Source: Sphingomonas gei (GTDB lineage Bacteria; Pseudomonadota; Alphaproteobacteria; Sphingomonadales; Sphingomonadaceae). From it: DNA of 64,000 nucleotides. Of this stretch, positions 1 through 8,268 are shown one piece after another (the stretch's first letter is position 1; every line of letters starts with the position of its first letter). A program made the position numbers and the translations under genes. Under the pieces are notes generated by a model, which did no database searches, was not told the origin of the DNA, and worked only from the letters and a program-made list of their open reading frames with translations. Location: assembly GCF_004792685.1 (NCBI RefSeq), contig NZ_SRXT01000001.1:806001-870000 (forward strand). Direction: 5' to 3'.

Positions 1-422
1 CGATTGAGCGAGCCGATCACTTCCTTGCCCTTGAGCGCGGGATTGTTGCGGATGTCCTCGACCCGCATGCCCCGGATCATGGCGGGTTCGACGCGGCCAT
101 TGAAGCTGACCAGCAGCGGCTGCTCGATCAGCGGGGTGGCGCTGGTCACCCCCGGCGTGGCCTTCGCCTGCGCGACGATCTGGCGCCAATCGCGGAGCTG
201 GCCGGCATAGCCCTGAACGACGGCATGGCCGTTCAATCCGGTGATCTTGTCGAACAGCTCGGCACGGAAGCCGTTCATCACGCTCATCACGACGATGAGC
301 GCGGCGACGCCGAGCATCACCGCGACCAGGCTGAACCCGGCGACGACGGCGATGAACGCCTCGCTGCGGCCAGGCAAAAGATAGCGGCGGGCGATCATCC
401 GCTCGTAGCGCGAGAGTAGCAT
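1..422 (-). CDS. lolC: lipoprotein-releasing ABC transporter permease LolC/LolE, partial
   Basis: This is the N-terminal 140 residues of a gene that runs off the left edge of the window. The protein begins MLLSRYERMIARRYLLPGR, followed by a hydrophobic segment at about residues 22-50 (AAVVAGFSLVAVMLG-like) and the phrase MSVMNGFRAEL, which is characteristic of LolC/LolE permeases. Next comes the start of the periplasmic MacB-like domain (TPLIEQPLLVSF...). In the family, LolC/E work with the ATPase LolD to extract outer-membrane lipoproteins from the inner membrane and pass them to LolA. The ATG at 422 is chosen because the usual family N-terminus starts there. The distinction between LolC and LolE cannot be made from this fragment; alphaproteobacteria usually carry one such permease followed by lolD, which would lie outside the window. 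Confidence 0.88.
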   Translation of the reverse strand, partial: MLLSRYERMIARRYLLPGRSEAFIAVVAGFSLVAVMLGVAALIVVMSVMNGFRAELFDKITGLNGHAVVQGYAGQLRDWRQIVAQAKATPGVTSATPLIEQPLLVSFNGRVEPAMIRGMRVEDIRNNPALKGKEVIGSLN

Positions 423-499
423 GCGGTCGGTAACGCCCTGACGTGAGTGCTCGGCGCCGCTCTAGGCCATGCGGGGCGCGGCTGGCAATGCGCGGCTGT

Positions 500-763
500 C
501 GCCGCGGGTGTGTCCGCTATGTTGCCGATTCACCACAGGGTGCGACCAATCGGCTCCTAGTCTTTGTAAACCCGGTGACAAAAGCCGTCCGCCGACGTAG
601 CAAACGCCTGTCGAAACGCAGGCAGCAAATGGCCGTGGTTCGGGGAGGGCTTCGCCCCGCTCGTAGGCAAGTACGGGCGTGCGGGCAGAGCCTAACAAAG
701 GGGGCTGACGAGCAGTCGTCACGCAGGCGCCCGGATCGGAAACGGTCCGGGCGTTTGCCGTTT
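500..763 (+). ncRNA. candidate structured small RNA ending in an intrinsic terminator
   Basis: No convincing protein is encoded between lolC and the first repeat, but the plus strand is rich in perfect hairpins. One at 524-554 pairs GCCGATT with AATCGGC and contains an inner CACC-acag-GGTG stem. A second at 606-623 pairs GCCTG with CAGGC. A third at 706-721 pairs TGACGA with TCGTCA around GCAG. The run ends in a terminator-like stem at 728-753 (CGCCCGGA with TCCGGGCG) followed by TTT. The layout resembles a free-standing RNA gene. I compared it mentally with 6S, RNase P, SRP and tmRNA conserved cores and saw no clear match. Ends are approximate and the strand is inferred from the terminator. 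Confidence 0.35.
728..763 (+). terminator. intrinsic terminator-like hairpin
   Basis: An 8-bp perfect GC-rich stem (728-735 with 746-753) has a 10-nt loop and is followed by TTTGCCGTTT. It closes the candidate RNA upstream. Confidence 0.5.
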
Positions 764-787
764 CAGGGCATTCAGCATCCCCTATTT

Positions 788-870
788 CCGTTCGCCCTGA
801 GCTTGTCGAAGGGCCGTTCTTCTTTGGGTGAAGAAGCAGCACGGTGCTTCGACAAGCTCAGCACGAACGG
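788..870. repeat. paired palindromic REP-like element, copy 1
   Basis: Two inverted arms (788-814 and 844-870) share the core CTGAGCTTGTCGAAG and its complement, and both end in CCGTTCG. One arm is flanked by GCCC/GGGC and the other by GTGC/GCAC, so each arm can also fold alone. The same pair of arm types recurs at 4291-4375 and 12179-12267. This fits a REP/BIME-type dispersed repeat. Confidence 0.85.
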
Positions 871-980
871 ATCGGGTGAGTCGCTTCCTTTCTCTAAGCA
901 AAGGAGGGGGGCGATGTGCGGGCTTCGCCCCCCTCCCCCTAACCTCCCCCGGCCATGGCGAGAGGCTAGTAGATGGACGA

Positions 981-3473
981 TCAGAACGAGCTGCTGATCG
1001 TCAAACCATAGGTCCTCGGATCGGCGGGCTGGCCGACGATCAGCCCGGTGCTCCCCGATTGCGTGGACAGCAATTCGAAATAATGCTGGTCGAACGCATT
1101 GCGCACCCAGCCGAAGATGTTGAAGTCGCCCTCGCGATAACCGAGGCGGAAGTTCGACAGCGAATAGCCGTCGATCCAGGTATACGCCGATTGCGACGGG
1201 TTCGACGAGAAGCGCGACCGGTAATTGCCGTCATAGCCGACATAGACCTGCCCGACGCTGCTCCCGACCGGCACATTGACTTCGCCGCCCCAGGACAGCG
1301 ACCATTTCGAGATGCCCGGCAGCACCTGGCCCGAGATGTCGCAGAATGCGGGGCTGCGGCCGCCCGGCGTTCCGGCCGGGTCGGTGACCCCGCCCGGGGC
1401 CGTCGCGGTGCCGCCGGAAAGCTCGGGCGGGCACGGGGCGTTGACGAACTCGCGATAGGTCGCGTCGGTATAGGCGCCGTTGAGATAGACATTGGCGCGC
1501 TGCGACGGACGGAAACTGGTGTCGAATTCGAAGCCGCGCGCGCGTACCTTGCCGGCATTGGCGAGATAGCCGCGGATCACGTTGATCGCGTTATTGTTCA
1601 CCGTCGCCTGATAATCGCTGACTTCGGTCCAGAAGCCGGCGGCGTTGAACGTGAGGCGGCGATCGAGGAACTGGGTCTTGAGCCCGAGCTCGAAATGATT
1701 GACCTTCTCGGGCTTCACCGTCTGGGTGGAGAGGTCGACGCCGGTGCTCGTGGAATTGAGCGGCAGACCCGAAAGGTTGATGCCCCCCGACTTGAAGCTG
1801 CGCGCATAGGTTGCATAAGCGTGGATGTCCGGCGAGAAATCATAGGACAAGGTGAGATCGCCCGAGACGTTCCAGTCGCTGAACTCCGGGCTGTAACGCT
1901 GCGGCGCCAGCGTGTTGATCTGGTTCTGGAACGTCGTCCGGGCGGCGCCCGCCGGCCGCGCGGCCAGCAACGCGGCGACATTGTCCGCCGTCGCGTCGAA
2001 ATTGAACTGGCTGTTGTGCAGGCTGACGACCGACTCGTAAAAGCCGGACTTCTTGTCGTAGTTTACGCGAAGCCCGGGCTGGATGTGGAAGCCGCTTGCC
2101 ACTTCCCAATTGAGCTTGCCGAACACCGCGAAACTGGAATTGTCGAAGCTGATCGTGTTGGTCGAGGTAAGCCCGTTCAGGACGTTGGGATTGAGCGCGT
2201 CGGCGCCCGACAGCAGATAGCGGCTCGCTGCCGAGCCCTGGACCTGCGAGCCCTGGGTGTTGATTGTCTGGTGGAAGAAGAAGGCGCCCAGCGTGTAGTC
2301 GAGCTTGTTCGATCCGTTCGACGCGATTCGTAGCTCCTGCGAGAACTGCTTCTGCTGCGACGGGTTCTGCGACACGGTAGTGATCGGCAGTCCGATGAAG
2401 TCGCGGTCGTTCGCCGGCAACCAGTCCCAATAGCGCCATGCGGTCACCGAGGTGATCGTCGCCGCGCCGACATCCCAATTGGCGACCAGCGAGGCGCCGC
2501 CGATTTCCTGGCGCGAGTTCGACCGGGCGTCGAGGTCGGTGACGCGGTCGAACGGATCGGTGCTGGGCGGCGTATAGCCGAACGCCGCCGCCAGCGCGGC
2601 ATATTGGCGGGCGAGCGGACGCTGGGTCGCGCCGGTGCGGACATAATATTGCACGCAGCACAAAGGGTTCTGGCGGTTGAAGTCGCCCGACAGCGTCAAA
2701 TCGAGGTTCGACGCGGCGTTCCACAGCACCTGGCCGCGAACCCCGAGGTTGCGGAGCCGGTGCTGGTCGACGCCGGTGCGGATGTTCTGGATCGTGCCTT
2801 CACGCGTGGTCCCCGAGGTCGACAGGCGAAACGCCACCGTATCGGTCAGCGGCGCGGAGACCGAGGCCTTGGTCTGGAGGAAGTCGTAATTGCCTAGGCT
2901 CACTTCGACGCGCGATTCGGGGGTGAAGCTCGGTGCGCGCGTGGTGATGTTGATCGCCCCTGCGGTGGTGTTCTTCCCGTACAGCGTGCCCTGCGGCCCG
3001 CGCAGCACCTCGACCCGCTCGACATCGACGAAATCGAAGGTCGAAGCCCCGATCCGGCCGATATAGACGCCGTCGACATAGAAGCCGACACCCTGTTCGA
3101 TCCCGTCATTGGTGAGGCCGAACGGTGCGCCGAGGCCGCGGATGTTGATCGCCGAATTGCGCGGGTTGCTCGAATAGAATTGCAGCGCCGGCTGCGCCTG
3201 CTGGAGCCTCGAGACGTTGAACGCGCCGCTCTTCGCCAGATCCTCGCCACTGATCACCGAAAGCGCGATCGGCACTTCCTGCACGCGCTCCTCGCGGCGT
3301 CGGGCGGTTACGACGACGTCCTGGCTGCTCTGCGCGTCGGGATCATCGGTGGGATCGTCAGCCGCTGCTTCGATGCCCGGCGCCACCGCTGGCGGATCGT
3401 CGCGCACGGGCGCAGGCGTGGCCAGCGGCGAAGCGCTCGCGAGAAGCAGCAGCGAAAGCGAAGAAAGGCTCAT
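981..3473 (-). CDS. TonB-dependent outer-membrane receptor
   Basis: This is an 830-residue outer-membrane receptor for energy-coupled uptake of an unknown ligand. It has a signal peptide (MSLSSLSLLLLASASPLATPA), a TonB-box-like DVVVTARRREERVQEVP, and a plug domain with VLRGPQGTLYGKNTTAGAINITT. Beta-barrel repeats run to the terminal Phe typical of outer-membrane proteins (…YGLTISSSF). The ATG at 3473 is preferred because a GGGGG ribosome-binding site lies about 6 nt upstream; another ATG sits two codons earlier. The plug style (VQEVPIALSVISGEDL, NIRGLG) is that of the large sphingomonad receptor clade often linked to aromatic, siderophore or oligosaccharide substrates. No transporter or enzyme is adjacent, so the substrate cannot be assigned. 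It stands alone between two repeats or hairpin regions. Confidence 0.93.
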   Translation of the reverse strand: MSLSSLSLLLLASASPLATPAPVRDDPPAVAPGIEAAADDPTDDPDAQSSQDVVVTARRREERVQEVPIALSVISGEDLAKSGAFNVSRLQQAQPALQFYSSNPRNSAINIRGLGAPFGLTNDGIEQGVGFYVDGVYIGRIGASTFDFVDVERVEVLRGPQGTLYGKNTTAGAINITTRAPSFTPESRVEVSLGNYDFLQTKASVSAPLTDTVAFRLSTSGTTREGTIQNIRTGVDQHRLRNLGVRGQVLWNAASNLDLTLSGDFNRQNPLCCVQYYVRTGATQRPLARQYAALAAAFGYTPPSTDPFDRVTDLDARSNSRQEIGGASLVANWDVGAATITSVTAWRYWDWLPANDRDFIGLPITTVSQNPSQQKQFSQELRIASNGSNKLDYTLGAFFFHQTINTQGSQVQGSAASRYLLSGADALNPNVLNGLTSTNTISFDNSSFAVFGKLNWEVASGFHIQPGLRVNYDKKSGFYESVVSLHNSQFNFDATADNVAALLAARPAGAARTTFQNQINTLAPQRYSPEFSDWNVSGDLTLSYDFSPDIHAYATYARSFKSGGINLSGLPLNSTSTGVDLSTQTVKPEKVNHFELGLKTQFLDRRLTFNAAGFWTEVSDYQATVNNNAINVIRGYLANAGKVRARGFEFDTSFRPSQRANVYLNGAYTDATYREFVNAPCPPELSGGTATAPGGVTDPAGTPGGRSPAFCDISGQVLPGISKWSLSWGGEVNVPVGSSVGQVYVGYDGNYRSRFSSNPSQSAYTWIDGYSLSNFRLGYREGDFNIFGWVRNAFDQHYFELLSTQSGSTGLIVGQPADPRTYGLTISSSF

Positions 3474-3593
3474 CAACATCCCCCAAATTGTTGCAGCCAA
3501 TCTCCATCAAGTCAGTGGGGTTTAGCCAGCAAGCGAATCTTGGGGAAGCCGAAGCTGCGTTTCTCCGGCGCGCGCGGCGGGCGCCTGGACGCA

Positions 3594-3623
3594 CTTGAAA
3601 CCGCCGAAACCCAAAACCACATT
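3594..3623 (+). promoter_or_regulatory. candidate RpoH (sigma-32) heat-shock promoter of hsp20
   Basis: CTTGAAA at 3594-3600 and CCACATT at 3617-3623 resemble the -35 and -10 elements of alphaproteobacterial sigma-32 promoters, with a spacer of 16 nt. The site lies about 100 nt before the hsp20 start, leaving room for a thermometer leader. Similarity was judged by eye. Confidence 0.5.
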
Positions 3624-3629
3624 CGTCTT

Positions 3630-3721
3630 GTCGCGGTGCCCGATGGGCCGCGGCAAGCAGCGCCGCGGGTTTCCGGGCGCAGCGCAGATAGACGTTCAAC
3701 TTGCTCATAGGAGGATTTGAA
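3630..3721 (+). promoter_or_regulatory. ROSE-like RNA thermometer in the hsp20 leader
   Basis: The roughly 90-nt leader ends with TTGCTCATAGGAGGA (3701-3715). In it a U-U-G-C-U stretch faces the AGGAGG ribosome-binding site across a very short loop. This is the signature of the last hairpin of ROSE elements, which mask the ribosome-binding site of small heat-shock genes in alphaproteobacteria and melt on warming. Upstream GC-rich palindromic stretches (about 3650-3685) could form the accessory hairpins. The identity is inferred from the motif and its position; no fold was computed. Confidence 0.55.
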
Positions 3722-4186
3722 ATGCGTCAGTTCGACTTTACTCCGTTCCGCCGCTCGACCGTCGGCTTCGACCGGCTGTTCGACTTGCTCGAAGCCAGCG
3801 CGCGTCAGGCGGCCAGCGAGAATTATCCCCCGTTCAACCTCGAGCGCCTGGCCGAGGACCGCTACCGCATCACGCTCGCCGTCGCCGGCTTCAAGCCCGA
3901 CGAGATCGACGTGACGGCGCAGCAGAATCTGCTGCTGGTCCAGGGCAAGAAGGCGAATGAGGACGAGAACAACCAGGGCGCGTTCCTGCATCTCGGCATC
4001 GCCAATCGCAGCTTCGAGCGCCGTTTCGAACTCGCCGACTTCGTTCGAGTCGAGAGCGCGGACCTCGCCGACGGCCTGCTCGTGATCGAGCTGGTCCGCG
4101 AAGTTCCCGAGGCGATGAAGCCGAAGAAGATCGCCGTGAACGGCGGCAGCCAGCCCTCCGCGATCGAGCATCGCGACGCGGCGTAA
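3722..4186 (+). CDS. small heat-shock protein, Hsp20/alpha-crystallin family (IbpA-like)
   Basis: This 154-residue ATP-independent holdase binds unfolding proteins during heat stress. It begins MRQFDFTPFRRSTVGFDRLFDLL, the usual N-terminus of alphaproteobacterial Hsp20. The alpha-crystallin domain runs from about residue 35 to 135 (YPPFNLERLAEDRYRITLAVAGF…). It includes the conserved GxLxIxL-like strand as DGLLVIELVREVPEA, and the C-terminal tail contains KPKKIAV. The ATG at 3722 is chosen because AGGAGG lies 7 nt upstream; an earlier in-frame codon would place the start inside the thermometer hairpin. It appears to be monocistronic, with an RpoH-like promoter and ROSE-like leader before it and a strong terminator after it. 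Confidence 0.95.
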   Translation: MRQFDFTPFRRSTVGFDRLFDLLEASARQAASENYPPFNLERLAEDRYRITLAVAGFKPDEIDVTAQQNLLLVQGKKANEDENNQGAFLHLGIANRSFERRFELADFVRVESADLADGLLVIELVREVPEAMKPKKIAVNGGSQPSAIEHRDAA

Positions 4187-4233
4187 CCAACACGGAGCTA
4201 GCGGCGCTTTCCTCCCTTTGGGCGCCGCAGCAG

Positions 4234-4263
4234 AGGCGCTCGGGCATGCCCGGGCGCCTTTTG
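4234..4263 (+). terminator. intrinsic terminator of hsp20
   Basis: A GGCGCTCGGG/CCCGGGCGCC stem closes around CATG (about 4235-4258) and is followed by TTTTG. It lies 48 nt after the hsp20 stop codon. Confidence 0.8.
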
Positions 4264-4290
4264 TTTGGGGTTGGGGCAACACTCTTGCCA

Positions 4291-4375
4291 CCCGTTCGTG
4301 CTGAGCTTGTCGAAGCACGGCCGTGAGCGTTGCGCTCTCGGTTAGGCGCCCTTCGACAAGCTCAGGGCGAACGGG
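4291..4375. repeat. paired palindromic REP-like element, copy 2
   Basis: The arms at 4292-4320 (GTGC/GCAC type) and 4349-4375 (GCCC/GGGC type) are inverted relative to each other with a 28-nt spacer. It has the same two arm types as copies 1 and 3. It sits in the convergent space between hsp20 and the cyclophilin gene. Confidence 0.88.
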
Positions 4376-4399
4376 AAAATGGGTCAAGCATCGAAAGGC

Positions 4400-5074
4400 T
4401 CAGTTCGGCGCGATCCAGCGCGTCGGGCCGATTAGCCACGGCTTTACCCGCCCGGTCGGCTGCGGCGCGCCGTCGAGCCGCACCGCGCGGAGAATGGTCA
4501 CCGGCGCGGGCTGGATCATCTGGCCGCGCATCGGGCCCCTGCCCCCGCCGACCGGCTTGCCGAGAATCTTGCGGACGACGTCCATCCCGCCGACGACGTG
4601 GCCGAATGCCGAATAGCCGTTGCGGCCGGTGCCGCGCGCGTCGAGCGACGGATTGGCGCCGACCATGATCGAGAAATTGCCGGTGGCGGAGTCGATATTC
4701 GCACCATGCGCCATCGACACGACGCCGTCGAGGTGGCGAATCCCGGTGACATTGGTCGGTTCGAGCGGCGGCGACGGCAGGATGCGCCGCGCGTCGGACG
4801 CGATCCCGCCCTGGACGAAACCGAACTGGGGATTCCCCGTGCGCCTCGACGCGCGGTAGAAGCCGGTGCCGTCGAGCCGGCCGTCATCGACATAAGCGAG
4901 GAAGTTGGCGGTGGTCTTCGGCGCGCGCTTGGCGTCCAGCGCAAGGATGATCGCGCCTTCGCTGGTCTCGATCCGCACGCGGACCATGCCGGCGATAGGC
5001 TGGGACTGCGCCGCGGCGGGCGACGCGGCGACGGGAAGCAACAGGGCCGCGAGCGCGGCGAGCAGGATACGCAT
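4400..5074 (-). CDS. peptidyl-prolyl cis-trans isomerase, cyclophilin type, exported
   Basis: This 224-residue protein has a signal peptide (MRILLAALAALLLPVAASPAAAQ) and so acts in the periplasm, where it would catalyse proline isomerisation during protein folding. The cyclophilin core is recognisable in VRIETSEGAIILALDAKRAPKTTANFLAYVDDGRLDGTGFYRA, then FGFVQGGI, and GNFSIMVGANPSLDARGTGRNGYSAFGHVVGGMDVVRKI. The usual FHRV…FMIQGGD stretch is altered to FYRASR…FGFVQGGI, so the catalytic Arg context is retained but diverged. The C-terminal 35 residues after RAVRL are a nonstandard extension. It is oriented away from the hypothetical secreted protein upstream by only 44 nt, so the two could be co-transcribed. 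Confidence 0.9.
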   Translation of the reverse strand: MRILLAALAALLLPVAASPAAAQSQPIAGMVRVRIETSEGAIILALDAKRAPKTTANFLAYVDDGRLDGTGFYRASRRTGNPQFGFVQGGIASDARRILPSPPLEPTNVTGIRHLDGVVSMAHGANIDSATGNFSIMVGANPSLDARGTGRNGYSAFGHVVGGMDVVRKILGKPVGGGRGPMRGQMIQPAPVTILRAVRLDGAPQPTGRVKPWLIGPTRWIAPN

Positions 5075-5118
5075 GCCGCTCCGTTAGCCGATGCTGCGAC
5101 GCAGCGGAACGGGGCTCG

Positions 5119-5538
5119 TCATTGATCCTTGCAGACCGGGATCAGAGCCCAGCCCATCGCGCCGCCGAGGTTCGGGACGTTCTGATTCTCCATCTCGATC
5201 CGTTTGCAGGGCTTGCCGTGGCGATTGCGCAGCGGCTCGTCGCCCTCCGCAGGCTCGGGCGATGCCGGTGAGTCGTTGCGCGTTGCAGCCGGCGGCGGGC
5301 ATACGCCTTCGGCAATCAGCTTCTTCGCGAAAGCGGACGCCTGTGCCTTCACCCACGCCTCGGCGCGCGCCTGCCCCGCTTCGCGCGCGACCTTGTAATA
5401 GCCGGCGCTAAGCGCCTGCTTCTCCGCCGGCGACATCGAGTCGAGCGAGCATTGCCGTGCCTGGCTGGGCACTGGGGCAGCCGCGACGGCAGTCGCCGAA
5501 GCGAGAAGCAGTCCGGCGATCGGCAGCAATCGAATCAC
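5119..5538 (-). CDS. hypothetical secreted protein
   Basis: This protein of 139 residues belongs to no family I recognise. It has a clear signal peptide (IRLLPIAGLLLASATAVAAAP). The mature part is helical and rich in Ala, Lys and Glu (SPAEKQALSAGYYKVAREAGQARAEAWVKAQASAFAKKLIAEGVCPP), followed by a Pro/Glu-rich linker and a tail with two Cys (GKPCKRIEME…LIPVCKDQ). Of the two nearby GTG codons, the one at 5538 is preferred: GGAGG sits 5-6 nt before it, while the one at 5544 overlaps that site. It lies directly upstream of the cyclophilin gene on the same strand. Confidence 0.65.
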   Translation of the reverse strand: MIRLLPIAGLLLASATAVAAAPVPSQARQCSLDSMSPAEKQALSAGYYKVAREAGQARAEAWVKAQASAFAKKLIAEGVCPPPAATRNDSPASPEPAEGDEPLRNRHGKPCKRIEMENQNVPNLGGAMGWALIPVCKDQ

Positions 5539-5734
5539 AGGCACCTCCGTCGCGCCAGCATAACGCCGGAGCCAAGCGCGCCAACCTTCCGCCCCACACG
5601 ACGCAGCACGAAAGGCACGGCTCGTCCACGGTGGAGGCGTTAGGATCTGTTACTCAAGCGATACAATAGTTTGCCGGTAGTCAGGGGCTGTTTCGCTTTC
5701 GCTTGCACAGTTTGCAGTCGAATTCTGACCAGCC

Positions 5735-5802
5735 CCTTGCAATGTAGGATTTCATTTGCTGGGATCGATGCGCTGTCGCCCCGTGGCCGCTCTTTGACAA
5801 CA
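5735..5802 (+). repeat. dispersed intergenic element with boxA-like end, copy 1
   Basis: CCTTGCAATGTAGGATTTCA at 5735-5754 and CCGCTCTTTGACA at 5787-5799 both recur, with the same spacing within 1 nt, at 51793-51855. The last block resembles the boxA antitermination signal (TGCTCTTTAACA in E. coli). This element sits in the 400-nt gene-free stretch between the hypothetical secreted protein and pyrG, in which I see nothing else that is coding. Confidence 0.6.
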
Positions 5803-5924
5803 TGGATGCCGAGCGGAACGCAGGCGCATCTGGGCCGGATTTTTGTGAATTCCGGCATGGCCCGTTCGCCGCCGGACATGCGCGATAGTGTGACCCTGGT
5901 GTGACCTTCCGCCCGCCCGATCTT

Positions 5925-5951
5925 CGTCATCCCGCTTTCGCGAGGATGACG
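5925..5951 (-). terminator. palindrome downstream of pyrG
   Basis: The arms CGTCATCC and GGATGACG enclose CGCTTTCGCGA. The hairpin lies 22 nt after the pyrG stop on the minus strand. It has no T-tract, so it may be a REP-type hairpin that stabilises the 3' end rather than a true terminator. Confidence 0.45.
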
Positions 5952-5973
5952 ATCGGGAATAGGAGCCCTCAAC

Positions 5974-7605
5974 CTAGACCAGCCGGCTCTGCTTGACGGC
6001 GGCCTGGATGAAGCTTGCGAACAGCGGGTGCGGGTCGAACGGCTTGGACTTGAGTTCGGGATGGAACTGGACGCCGACGAACCACGGGTGATCGGGGCGC
6101 TCGACGATCTCGGGAAGCGTGCCGTCGGGCGACATGCCCGAGAAGACCAGACCGTTCTTCTCGAGCAACGGCTTGTAGTGCGTGTTGACTTCGTAGCGGT
6201 GGCGGTGCCGCTCGCTGATCTCGTCCGAGCCGTAGATCGAAGCGACGACGCTGTTGCCGCCGAGCTTCGCGGGATAGGCGCCGAGCCGCATCGTGCCGCC
6301 CAGGTCGCCGCCTGCCTCGCGCTTCTGGATGCCTTCGCTGGTCATCCATTCGGTGATCATGCCGACCACCGGCTCGTCGGTTGGGCCGAACTCGGTGGTC
6401 GAGGCATTCTCGAGCCCCTGATCGCGCGCGGCATCGACGCACGCCATCTGCATGCCGAGGCAGATTCCGAAGAACGGAACCCCGCGCTCGCGGGCGAAGC
6501 GCACGCTCGCGATCTTGCCCTCGCTGCCGCGCTCGCCGAACCCGCCGGGGACGAGGATGCCGTGCATCGGCTCGAGCTTCGAAGTGACTTCCTCGGCGTC
6601 ACGCTCGAACAATTCGGCGTCGAGCCAGCGGATGTTGACCTTGACCTGGTTGGCGATGCCGCCATGGACCAGCGCCTCGTGGAGCGACTTATAGGCGTCG
6701 GGCACGCCCATATATTTGCCGACCACGCCGATCGTGACTTCGCCCTCGGGGTTTTCGAGACGGCGGACGATCCGCTCCCATCGCTCGAGATCGGGTGCGG
6801 CGCCCGGATCGATGCCGAAGGCGCGCAACACTTCCAGGTCGAGGCCCTCGCGGTGATATTGAGTCGGCACCGCATAGATGCTCTTCGCGTCGAGCGCGGG
6901 GATGACCGCCGCGGTCGGCACGTTGCAGAATTGCGCGATCTTGGCGCGGTCGCTGGCCGGCAGCTCGCGCTCCGAGCGGCAGACGAGGACGTCGGGCTGG
7001 ACGCCGAGTGCCGCGAGCTCGCGCACGCTGTGCTGGGTCGGCTTGGTCTTCAGCTCGCCCGCCGCCGAGATATAGGGCACCAGCGTCACGTGGATGCTGA
7101 CGGTCTGGCCGCGACCAAGATCGTTTCGGAGCTGGCGGATCGCCTCGATGAACGGCAGCGACTCGATGTCGCCGACGGTGCCGCCGATCTCGCAAAGCAC
7201 GAAATCGAGGTCCTCGGTCTCGTCCTGCGCGAACGCCTTGATCGCATCGGTGACGTGCGGGATCACCTGCACCGTCGCGCCGAGATAGTCGCCGCGGCGC
7301 TCGCGCTCGATGATCGTCTTGTAGATTCGCCCCGAGGTGACGTTGTCCGACTGGCGCGACGCGACTCCGGTGAAGCGCTCGTAATGGCCGAGATCGAGAT
7401 CGGTCTCGGCGCCGTCGTCGGTCACATAGACTTCGCCATGCTGATGTGGAGACATCGTGCCGGGATCGACGTTGAGATACGGATCGAACTTGCGGATTCG
7501 CACCCGATAGCCGCGGGCCTGGAGCAAAGCCGCGAGGCTCGCTGCCATGAGACCCTTGCCAAGCGAGGAGACCACGCCGCCGGTGATGAAAATATACCGC
7601 GCCAT
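5974..7605 (-). CDS. pyrG: CTP synthase (UTP-ammonia ligase)
   Basis: This 543-residue cytosolic enzyme makes CTP from UTP, ATP and glutamine. The synthetase domain starts [24 protein letters not shown] and contains [39 protein letters not shown]. The glutamine amidotransferase domain has the PGGFGERG oxyanion loop, the nucleophile in FFGICLGMQ, and the His/Glu pair in VQFHPELKS. Length and domain order are standard. The ATG at 7605 gives the canonical N-terminus. It follows secG on the same strand by 92 nt; secG-pyrG adjacency is common in alphaproteobacteria. Confidence 0.98.
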   Translation of the reverse strand: MARYIFITGGVVSSLGKGLMAASLAALLQARGYRVRIRKFDPYLNVDPGTMSPHQHGEVYVTDDGAETDLDLGHYERFTGVASRQSDNVTSGRIYKTIIERERRGDYLGATVQVIPHVTDAIKAFAQDETEDLDFVLCEIGGTVGDIESLPFIEAIRQLRNDLGRGQTVSIHVTLVPYISAAGELKTKPTQHSVRELAALGVQPDVLVCRSERELPASDRAKIAQFCNVPTAAVIPALDAKSIYAVPTQYHREGLDLEVLRAFGIDPGAAPDLERWERIVRRLENPEGEVTIGVVGKYMGVPDAYKSLHEALVHGGIANQVKVNIRWLDAELFERDAEEVTSKLEPMHGILVPGGFGERGSEGKIASVRFARERGVPFFGICLGMQMACVDAARDQGLENASTTEFGPTDEPVVGMITEWMTSEGIQKREAGGDLGGTMRLGAYPAKLGGNSVVASIYGSDEISERHRHRYEVNTHYKPLLEKNGLVFSGMSPDGTLPEIVERPDHPWFVGVQFHPELKSKPFDPHPLFASFIQAAVKQSRLV

Positions 7606-7697
7606 GGGAGCAAACGCCTACCGTCATTGGCCGCGCGCCGACAAGCGCGCGACTCACTTATTTTTTCGATTTGCTCCCCGAACGGAGAGCGGCGGGG

Positions 7698-8072
7698 TTA
7701 TTGCGCGAGCGGGACCGAACCGTTGGCGGGTGCGGCGCTGCCGGCCGGTGCCGTGCTGTTGCCGGGCGCGAAGGGCGCACTGGTCGGCGAGGTGATCGGA
7801 GCAGCCGCGGCTGGCGCGCGCTGGAGCGAGGTGTCGATCGTCGTCGAGTGCCGCGTCGCGGCGATGAAGGCGAGCACGATGCTCATCAGGATGAACAAGG
7901 CCGCGAGAATCGAAGTGGCGCGCGTCAGGAAGTCCGCCGCGCCGCGTGCCGACATCAGCCCCGACGGGCTGCCGCCGGTGGTGAGCCCGCCGCCTTCCGA
8001 GCGCTGCATGAGAATCACGGTCACAAGCAGTGCCGCGATGATAGCGTGGACGACGAGCAGAAAGGTGAACAT
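7698..8072 (-). CDS. secG: preprotein translocase subunit SecG
   Basis: This 124-residue inner-membrane protein stimulates SecYEG-dependent export. It has two hydrophobic helices (MFTFLLVVHAIIAALLVTVIL and ATSILAALFILMSIVLAFIA) around the conserved loop MQRSEGGGLTTGGSPSGLMSARGAADFLTR, which is diagnostic of SecG. The tail of about 45 residues is low-complexity and rich in Pro and Ala, as often found in sphingomonads. The ATG at 8072 was taken because it starts exactly at the first membrane helix. It is followed by pyrG. Confidence 0.95.
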   Translation of the reverse strand: MFTFLLVVHAIIAALLVTVILMQRSEGGGLTTGGSPSGLMSARGAADFLTRATSILAALFILMSIVLAFIAATRHSTTIDTSLQRAPAAAAPITSPTSAPFAPGNSTAPAGSAAPANGSVPLAQ

Positions 8073-8268
8073 TGAAACCCGGCCTGTTGCGAAAGCGGCG
8101 ACATAGGGGAGCCGGCGCCGAGGATCAACCTGCGTCTGGCGGCGCTTTGCTGCACGGCACCAAAACGCCAATCCAAACAAAGTGATAACATTTCGCCATC
8201 GCACTGAAACCACTGCGCTCACGCTGCGTTTGTTTGAATGCTCCCGGACAGCACCGGGAACGTAACGG

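Noticed and set aside
828..2333. 501-codon plus-strand frame opposite the first TonB receptor
   Set aside because: High-GC shadow: low-complexity Arg/Ala/Val-rich product, no domain, fully antisense to a well-supported receptor.
5787..5799. boxA-like motif as the leader of an rRNA operon
   Set aside because: No 16S, tRNA or other rRNA sequence follows on either strand within the window.
6028..8106. 692-codon plus-strand frame covering pyrG and secG
   Set aside because: It is the antisense mirror of conserved genes, and the product is a Leu/Asp/Arg-rich string with no known motif.
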